Shown piece by piece: positions 23,647-29,056 of a stretch of DNA of 29,056 bases. The position numbers were made by a program, and so were the translations under genes. Every line of letters begins with the position of its first letter. Positions within the stretch are counted from its first letter, which is position 1. The stretch comes from Autumnicola lenta (lineage in GTDB: Bacteria > Bacteroidota > Bacteroidia > Flavobacteriales > Flavobacteriaceae). Location of the stretch: positions 1 to 29,056 of the forward strand of contig NZ_JAVRHO010000031.1 in NCBI RefSeq assembly GCF_031846515.1, read 5' to 3'. A model generated the notes under the pieces. It worked only from the letters and a program-made list of their open reading frames with translations. It was not told the origin of the DNA and did no database searches.

Positions 23647-24006
23647 ATGCTTTTAAAAGATTTTTATTCGGTAGTTCAAACCACCAAGAAAGATGGACAT
23701 TTTTTTACTGAAATTAAAATCAGGAAAGACCACGAACTTTATCAGGGGCATTTTCCCGACCGTCCGGTGACACCCGGAGTTATTCTAATGCAGATGTTCA
23801 AAGAGGAACTGGAGCGGCAAACAGGTAGGGAATTAAAGTTTTCAAAAGCAAATAATGTTAAGTTTATGGCTGTTGTAGATCCTAATGTAGATGATATTTT
23901 AATTTTGGAATCTGAAATTGAAGAAGTCGGTAAAGCCATTACCTTAAAAGGAAATGCCCGAAACAATGGTTGTCTGGCATTGAAAATCAACGCGTCCTAT
24001 AATTAG
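23647..24006 (+). CDS. Hotdog-fold FabZ/ApeI-like 3-hydroxyacyl-ACP dehydratase
   Basis: The 119-residue protein has a FabZ-type active-site loop with H35 in YQGHFPDRPVTPGV, followed by the helix ILMQMFKEELE with acidic residues at 53-54. It is shorter than FabZ (about 140-150 aa) and resembles ApeI-like dehydratases. It would remove water from a 3-hydroxyacyl-ACP in the cytoplasm. It lies between the ApeP-like gene and the glycosyltransferase gene on the same strand and is probably co-transcribed with them. Confidence 0.82.
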   Translation: MLLKDFYSVVQTTKKDGHFFTEIKIRKDHELYQGHFPDRPVTPGVILMQMFKEELERQTGRELKFSKANNVKFMAVVDPNVDDILILESEIEEVGKAITLKGNARNNGCLALKINASYN

Positions 24007-24081
24007 TTTTAACTTTCTGGAAAAGTTTTATTCCCTTTCTGTTTTAAATAATATTTTTGACCTCTTTTTAAAGCTAATATT

Positions 24082-25284
24082 TTGAGTAAATCGCCTATAT
24101 ACCAATCCAGGTTCATCAAATTTAATTGTTGTGTCCTGGTTCCAACCTATAACAATGCCGGATCTCTGGCTAGTGTCCTTCAGGATCTTTTGGTATATAC
24201 AGAAAATATAGTAGTGGTAAATGATGGTTCCACAGATGATACCCGGGATATCTTAACCGGATTTTCTGATCTGGAAATCCTGCATTTTAAGGAAAATAGA
24301 GGAAAAGGCGTGGCCCTTAACAGAGGATTTGAATTTGCTCAGGAACTGGGTTATGAATATGCTATAACAATAGATAGCGACGGACAGCATTACCCCGATG
24401 ATCTGGATATCTTCTTAACCGAGCTGGAAAGCAGGCAATCCGGAGACCAGGAATTACTTCTTGTTGGAGATAGAAATATGGGACGCGATGGTATACCGGG
24501 AAAAAGCTCAACGGGGAATAAATTTTCAAACTTTTGGTTTCTTGTAGTTACTGGCACTCAGCTCAGTGATACGCAGAGCGGGTATAGGCTTTACCCGTTA
24601 AATGTGGTGAACAACATCCGGTTTTATACCCGTAAATTCGAATTTGAAATTGAGATTATTGTAAAATCGGCATGGAGAAATGTAGAAGTTAAAAATATCC
24701 CGATAAAAGTCTTCTACGAAAAAAACAGGGTGACACACTTTCGGCCTTTCTGGGACATTACACGTATTACATTGCTTTACATGTGGTTTGTACTGGTAAG
24801 CTTCTTTTATATACATCCACGCAACAAATATCAGGACTTTAAAAAGAAAGGGTTTAAGAGATTCTGGAAAGAAGACATTGTAAAAAGTCGGGAACCGGCG
24901 CACAAAAAAGCTGCAGCCATAGCATTAGGTGTTTTTATTGGAATTTCGCCCTTTTGGGGCTTACATACACTCCTGGTTTTTTCCCTGGGAGCTATTTTCC
25001 GGTTAAACAAAGTAATCGCATTTTTGTTTTCAAATATCAGTATTCCGCCGCTCATTCCATTTATTATCTACGGAAGTTACCAAATGGGTTCTTTAATTTC
25101 TGGTAATGGTCTTGACTGGAAACTCAGCATGGAAAATTTCGATTCTTCGGCTGAAATTTTTCAGAGTCTCGGGCTATATATTCTGGGAAGTTTTGTTTTA
25201 GCAGGATTATTAGCGCTGGTACTATGGGTTGTATTCTACTTCCTTTTTTCTTATTCTGAACAAAAACACGTTGTGAAGAGTTAG
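24082..25284 (+). CDS. Family 2 glycosyltransferase fused to DUF2062 membrane domain
   Basis: The 400-residue protein starts at a TTG (no ATG fits ahead of the domain). The GT2 domain at about 15-230 has VLVPTYNNAGS, VVVNDGSTDDT and the DSDGQ metal/sugar-nucleotide motif at 98-102. A membrane-associated segment (about 229-246) and a DUF2062 domain (about 272-390) follow, with GVFIGISPFWGLHTLL and several hydrophobic helices. It is an inner-membrane enzyme, probably adding a sugar to a lipid. GT2-DUF2062 proteins also sit in flexirubin/aryl-polyene clusters, matching the two dehydratases before it. The substrate is unknown. Confidence 0.88.
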   Translation: MSKSPIYQSRFIKFNCCVLVPTYNNAGSLASVLQDLLVYTENIVVVNDGSTDDTRDILTGFSDLEILHFKENRGKGVALNRGFEFAQELGYEYAITIDSDGQHYPDDLDIFLTELESRQSGDQELLLVGDRNMGRDGIPGKSSTGNKFSNFWFLVVTGTQLSDTQSGYRLYPLNVVNNIRFYTRKFEFEIEIIVKSAWRNVEVKNIPIKVFYEKNRVTHFRPFWDITRITLLYMWFVLVSFFYIHPRNKYQDFKKKGFKRFWKEDIVKSREPAHKKAAAIALGVFIGISPFWGLHTLLVFSLGAIFRLNKVIAFLFSNISIPPLIPFIIYGSYQMGSLISGNGLDWKLSMENFDSSAEIFQSLGLYILGSFVLAGLLALVLWVVFYFLFSYSEQKHVVKS

Positions 25285-25357
25285 CGGTTCTGCTTATTGC
25301 CGAAAATGTTGAAATTCAAGTGACCACTTTTCTGTTGAAAGTTCTTCGAAGATGTTT

Positions 25358-26536
25358 CTAGATCTTGCGGGATCTTATCACAATATTTGCATTATCCAAA
25401 TTGGTTGTAAAAAACAAGTAGTCCCTACCACCGTCTTTTATCTGAAACTTTTTTCGTATTTCTGAAACCGATTCAGGAAAATTTCTAGTGGTTATATTCG
25501 CTTTCTCACCTTTAAACTCTTTCTTCAGGTTCTTTTTATTAAAGTGCTTAACATCAATTATTTGAAATATTCTTCCTGGAAAATATTTTTCTTCATCAGA
25601 AGTAAATAAGTGGGAGTTTGGATGCAACTTTTCAGTCTGTGTTTGCCGGCCAAGTTCCGCAAACAATCCGCTTTTCATGATTGCGGGATTGGGCTCATAA
25701 ATAAATTTTCGCGGCAGGGAATATTGTAAATCTGCGACTTCTGTTCCTGGAATATTTTCAAAAAACTGATCTCCTTTCTTCTGAAAATTTACCGTCTTGA
25801 TTTTAATTTCAGAAGTGAAATTTTTCTTCAATATCCACAGCAATTCTTTTACTTCATTTTCTACGGAAACGATGTGTATTTCCACTACATTTTGAAGTTC
25901 TTCAAGACCTGCTTTTAAATCAAGTAGGGGAGACGTTTTGATAAGGATATTGTCCGTTCGTGAGAAAAGTAACTCGAGATGCTTCGGAACATCAGGAAGA
26001 CAATCCTGAAGCCTGAAGACCTTGCCTCCCTTATTATCGCGTCTCGCAGGGTCTATAAATATCCAGTCATATTCAGAGGGGTTTTTTTCTAAAATTCTTA
26101 TTCCATTCCCTGTAAGCACCTCAATATTTTCTGTACCTAATTTTTTGAAATTATGAGAGGCAACTTCAGCTAATTCTGTGTTCATTTCGCAGTAAATCAC
26201 TTCCCTAAAGGTTTTTGAAAAGCAATAGGTATCTACTCCAAATCCTCCGGTAATATCGATTAGCCGCTCTCCGTTAATAATCTCAGCTTTATAACTGGCT
26301 GTTTTTTCTGAAGATGTCTGCTCAAGATTTAGTTTTGGCGGGAACAAGATTCCATTAGTATGATACCAGGTAGGCAGCTTTTTTTCCGAAGTATTTAAGC
26401 CCTTTATCTGTACAGCAAGCTCCTGAACCGTGGTTTTAGGAAAAGGACTCCCTTTAAGAATTAATCTTGAAAGATCTGAATTCCGGTTCTCCTGAATAAA
26501 ATCCTGAACATCTTTGTGTAGTAAGTGTGCGTTCAA
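25358..26536 (-). CDS. Class I SAM-dependent methyltransferase with THUMP-like domain
   Basis: The 392-residue cytoplasmic protein has a helical N-terminal region (1-85). A Rossmann methyltransferase core follows, with the SAM loop DITGGFGVD (94-102), acidic E117 after strand 2, and FIDPARR (160-166) at the motif IV position. The C-terminal part to ANIVIRSRK is a THUMP-like domain, as in a conserved Bacteroidota family. It is probably an RNA methyltransferase, but its substrate is unknown. It is the last gene of the leftward chromosomal group 25358-28811, 10 bp after the AI-2E family gene, and converges with the glycosyltransferase gene. Confidence 0.85.
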   Translation of the reverse strand: MNAHLLHKDVQDFIQENRNSDLSRLILKGSPFPKTTVQELAVQIKGLNTSEKKLPTWYHTNGILFPPKLNLEQTSSEKTASYKAEIINGERLIDITGGFGVDTYCFSKTFREVIYCEMNTELAEVASHNFKKLGTENIEVLTGNGIRILEKNPSEYDWIFIDPARRDNKGGKVFRLQDCLPDVPKHLELLFSRTDNILIKTSPLLDLKAGLEELQNVVEIHIVSVENEVKELLWILKKNFTSEIKIKTVNFQKKGDQFFENIPGTEVADLQYSLPRKFIYEPNPAIMKSGLFAELGRQTQTEKLHPNSHLFTSDEEKYFPGRIFQIIDVKHFNKKNLKKEFKGEKANITTRNFPESVSEIRKKFQIKDGGRDYLFFTTNLDNANIVIRSRKI

Positions 26537-26546
26537 AACTGGAATT

Positions 26547-27635
26547 TTAAAGGTCCCGGGTTAGTCTCTTTACAATTTTATATTCACTTAAAGATTCTTT
26601 TGCAATTACTTTTAAAGCGGTGTAAAAGGGAACGGCAACCACCATTCCGGTAATTCCAAAAAGTAATCCGGCAATTAAGATAATAAGGAAGATCTCGAGT
26701 GGATGCGAACGTACACTAGCTCCAAAAATCATGGGCTGTGAAATAAAATTATCGATCAACTGGCAAATTCCATAACCCAGCATCACATACATTAGGCGTG
26801 GTAGAATTATTACAGTAAAATCGGCTCCTAAGTTACTTGAGATTACAAAAAGAGCCATCAGGATTCCCGCAAATAAAGGACCTAAATAAGGAACCAGGTT
26901 TAGCGTGGCGCAAATAAAAGCGATAGCAATGGGATTTCTGACTTCAAAGACACTTAGCAGGATTGTATAAAGGATAAATAATACACTTACCTGCATGGTA
27001 AGACCCACAAAGTAGCGTGATAATAAAATTTTAATCTTATTAAATACTCTTTGAAATTTCCCCTCATTGCCCTGATTCGCAAAAACAAGGATGCTGTTAA
27101 TCATTAATTTACTATCCTTTAACAGGAAAAATGAAATAAAAATTATGGAGAATATAGCAACAAGGGCAGCGCCAAGAATTCCGAAAACGTTGTTTAAAAA
27201 CTTTGGAATTGCAGTAATATCAAAGTTTCTTACAAACTCACTTTGCTTAAGTCCTTCTATAATATTTATTTCTTCCACACCCAGGTAAGTATTAATCTGG
27301 GTATTAAGGTTATTTAAATCAGTCCTAAATGCTTCCATATCTATTTGTCCCAGATGCTGACTCTGTTCTATGACAATTGGAACAAATACAAAAACAACTC
27401 CGGTAAAGAAAGAAAGTACCAGCAAAAGCACCAGAATTACAGCCATCTGGTTTGGAATTTTTAGCTTTTGCTTTAAAAAAATAACCACCGGCCGTCCAAT
27501 AAGGGAAATGACACCTGCAATAGCAATATATACTAAAACCGACTGGATTTCATATAGGAAATATAGTAGCAGTATGATTCCCAGCATGATACCGGTAGCA
27601 CGTAAAATTCCGTAAGAAAGTTCCTTTGCATTCAC
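26547..27635 (-). CDS. AI-2E family transporter
   Basis: The 362-residue polytopic inner-membrane protein has about eight hydrophobic helices, including two near the N-terminus (about 10-55), one at 60-85 and a cluster at 145-345. A soluble loop lies at about 90-140. The C-terminal signature is LVPYLGPLFAGI, then the GITGMVVAVPFY region. Length and motifs fit the AI-2E/PerM family, whose members include exporters and Na+/H+ antiporters, so the name does not prove AI-2 transport. It is in the same leftward gene set as the methyltransferases. Confidence 0.93.
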   Translation of the reverse strand: MNAKELSYGILRATGIMLGIILLLYFLYEIQSVLVYIAIAGVISLIGRPVVIFLKQKLKIPNQMAVILVLLLVLSFFTGVVFVFVPIVIEQSQHLGQIDMEAFRTDLNNLNTQINTYLGVEEINIIEGLKQSEFVRNFDITAIPKFLNNVFGILGAALVAIFSIIFISFFLLKDSKLMINSILVFANQGNEGKFQRVFNKIKILLSRYFVGLTMQVSVLFILYTILLSVFEVRNPIAIAFICATLNLVPYLGPLFAGILMALFVISSNLGADFTVIILPRLMYVMLGYGICQLIDNFISQPMIFGASVRSHPLEIFLIILIAGLLFGITGMVVAVPFYTALKVIAKESLSEYKIVKRLTRDL

Positions 27636-27657
27636 AGCGTAAATATATTATTTTAAT

Positions 27658-28170
27658 TTAAAGCTGAATGTTTTTTCTGATTTCATAAAGGGCAATTGCT
27701 GTTGCCTGGGCTACATTCATACTGCTGTTGTTTCCAAACATCTCAATATGAAAAACTTTATTGCAAAGGGAAAGTATCTCCTCCTGTATGCCATTAGCTT
27801 CATTCCCTATTACCAGCGAGATTTTTGCAAATTCAGAAAAGTTTATGGATTCTATTGCGGCACTTTCAGCTGTAATTTCTAAGGCAAAAGGAGTATAAGA
27901 CTCATCCTTATATTTTTCAACAGCTTCTTTTGTCTGCTCAAAAACTTCAAATCTCACATATTCATGTGTATTTCTGGCTGTTCTTTTTAACCTGTTACTG
28001 GTTAAGTTCGGAAAGGTTCCGCAGAATATTATTTTTTCTATTCCAAAGGCATCGGCCAGTCTAAAAATACTGCCAATATTGGCCTCACCTGAAACATTAT
28101 CGAGGATTAGGATTATAGGGCATTCTCTTTTATTAAACCTGGACTGCTGGTGTGAAAGTTGTTTTTTCAA
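27658..28170 (-). CDS. TrmH-family (SPOUT) RNA methyltransferase
   Basis: The 170-residue SpoU/TrmH-type 2'-O-methyltransferase has motif 1 NVSGEANIGSIFRLADAFG (25-43) with the N and R typical of the family. Motif 2 is VIGNEANGI (120-128) and motif 3 is NNSSMNVAQATAIALYE (147-163), forming the SPOUT knot for SAM. It lacks an N-terminal RNA-binding extension. Target RNA (tRNA or rRNA) cannot be told from the sequence. Its start overlaps the end of the DUF4159 gene by 4 bp, indicating translational coupling. Confidence 0.93.
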   Translation of the reverse strand: MKKQLSHQQSRFNKRECPIILILDNVSGEANIGSIFRLADAFGIEKIIFCGTFPNLTSNRLKRTARNTHEYVRFEVFEQTKEAVEKYKDESYTPFALEITAESAAIESINFSEFAKISLVIGNEANGIQEEILSLCNKVFHIEMFGNNSSMNVAQATAIALYEIRKNIQL

Positions 28171-28811
28171 TTTTCAAACGCGTATTTTAAGATATTCGCT
28201 CCCATTCGTAAAGCCTTTAGCCTCACTTCTTCAGGATCATTATGAATTTCGGGATTCTCCCAGCCGTCTCCCAGGTCACTTTCATAGGTAAACAGACAAA
28301 CCAACCGTTCATTTTCGAAAAGCCCGAAGGCCTGTGGCGGCTTATTATCATGTTCATGAATCTTGGGCAAACCGTTTGGAAATTTATAGGAGGTACTAAA
28401 AACAGGATGATCGGCAGAAAGCTCGGTTAATGCTTTCTCCGGAAAAACCTTCTTCAGTTCTTTCCTGATATATTCATTCATCCCGTAATTGTCATCAATA
28501 TGAAGAAAACCGCCACTTAAAAGATATTTTCTCAAATTTTCTGCCTCTTCATCACTAAAAAAGACATTTCCGTGACCGGTCATATGAATATATGGATACT
28601 GAAAGATATCTGCAGCGCCTGGAGTTACCGTTTCTGGCTTTTTTTCTATTGCAGTGTTGATATTTTTGTTGCTGAATTCAATAAGATTGGGCAAGGCAGT
28701 GGGGTTTGAATACCAGTCACCGCCGCCACTGTATTTTAAGACTGCAATTTTCTGAGCTAATAAAGGAGCACTGCAAAAAATGGCAATTATCAGTAAAAAT
28801 ATTTTTTTCAT
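28167..28811 (-). CDS. DUF4159 family secreted protein
   Basis: The 214-residue protein has a signal peptide (MKKIFLLIIAIFCSAPLLAQ). The rest is a DUF4159 domain of flavodoxin/GATase-like alpha/beta type: VLKYSGGGDWYSNP, YIHMTGHGNVFFSDEE, GGFLHIDDNYG, and DLGDGWENPEIHNDP near the end. The family is widespread in Bacteroidota with unknown function, and the export signal places it in the periplasm. It is the first gene of the leftward group and overlaps the TrmH-family gene by 4 bp. Confidence 0.9.
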   Translation of the reverse strand: MKKIFLLIIAIFCSAPLLAQKIAVLKYSGGGDWYSNPTALPNLIEFSNKNINTAIEKKPETVTPGAADIFQYPYIHMTGHGNVFFSDEEAENLRKYLLSGGFLHIDDNYGMNEYIRKELKKVFPEKALTELSADHPVFSTSYKFPNGLPKIHEHDNKPPQAFGLFENERLVCLFTYESDLGDGWENPEIHNDPEEVRLKALRMGANILKYAFEN

Positions 28812-28850
28812 CTTATCAAAATTCGATTAAATTGGGGTAGCACTTTAACT

Positions 28851-28877
28851 CCTGCAAGGTTTTTAAAACCTTGTAGG
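28851..28877. repeat. Near-perfect hairpin in the divergent intergenic region
   Basis: CCTGCAAGGTTTT (28851-28863) pairs with AAAACCTTGTAGG (28865-28877) with one mismatch. It lies upstream of the DUF4159 gene, so it is not that gene's terminator. It may end a transcript from outside or be a small dispersed palindrome. The rest of 28812-28980 shows no gene. Confidence 0.5.
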
Positions 28878-28983
28878 TTTATTCCTTTTTCATGCCTACA
28901 AATTCGAAAAGAGACCTTGAAGGAAAACACAATCTCTTAAGCTCGTAAATTAAAAAATATTTCCGCTAATATAATGCCGATAA

Positions 28984-29012
28984 TTGGCATTTTAAAGAGA
29001 TGGCTAAATTTA
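28984..29012 (+). promoter_or_regulatory. Candidate promoter for a rightward gene at the window edge
   Basis: TTG (28984-28986), 18 nt, then TAAATTTA (29005-29012) matches the -33/-7 consensus except for the last base. An ATG at 29038 begins six codons (MEVKIK) before the window ends, so a rightward gene may start there. Confidence 0.3.
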
Positions 29013-29056
29013 CAGTTTTCGGCAAATAGGTGCTACAATGGAAGTGAAAATAAAAC

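Noticed and set aside
1..29056. CRISPR array
   Set aside because: No regularly spaced repeats of suitable length and no cas genes were seen.

Overview
The window looks like a chromosome segment from a marine-type flavobacterium (Bacteroidota, Flavobacteriaceae). The reasons are low GC, no Shine-Dalgarno-like leaders, a TTTG-N20-TAnnTTTG promoter in front of a tRNA pair, a CTnDOT-type tyrosine recombinase, a BfmA-type mobilisation gene, and Rhs core sequences of flavobacterial style. The genus cannot be fixed from the sequence alone.

Layout. (1) 1-227 is flank. It carries a tandem repeat that may belong to a second element to the left, and a hairpin that is probably the original terminator of the tRNA-Ser/tRNA-Pro transcript. 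(2) About 228-22600 is one integrated genomic island of about 22.4 kb. It is bounded by a 16-bp direct repeat identical to the 3' end of tRNA-Pro. The integrase lies beside the intact tRNA, and shared putative integrase arm sites lie just inside both ends. (3) From 22672 to the end is ordinary chromosome: tRNA-Ser, an ApeP-like and an ApeI-like dehydratase, a GT2-DUF2062 glycosyltransferase, a THUMP-like methyltransferase, an AI-2E family membrane protein, a SPOUT RNA methyltransferase and a DUF4159 protein.

Island cargo, left to right. A leftward group (448-4228) holds an unknown protein, a DUF4365/TPR putative nuclease, another unknown protein and an XRE regulator, and it looks like a defence-type module. 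A rightward group (4397-6845) encodes two divergent nucleotidyltransferase/HEPN-like halves, separated by a single in-frame TAA, and two paralogous small proteins. A structured non-coding stretch (6846-7525) follows. The tightly packed operon 7526-14256 encodes two secreted transglutaminase-like proteins and three polymorphic-toxin cassettes. These are a signal-peptide mini-Rhs with a JAB/JAMM-like tip and lipoprotein immunity candidate, a headless Rhs core with a second JAB/JAMM tip and lipoprotein immunity candidate, and a second mini-Rhs copy with an RNase-like tip and a cytosolic immunity candidate. A frameshifted orphan immunity gene follows. Next comes an oriT-like region and a bfmA mobilisation gene split by an intact IS21-family element; removing the IS and one copy of its 5-bp duplication restores the bfmA reading frame. 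No relaxase gene remains. Last come an HNH plus PD-(D/E)XK gene pair (candidate defence) and the integrase.

The most distinctive content is the compact toxin locus: export-signal-bearing Rhs tips without the large Rhs cage, in one operon with paired transglutaminase-like proteins and with immunity candidates whose predicted compartments differ by toxin class. No secretion-system gene is visible in the window.
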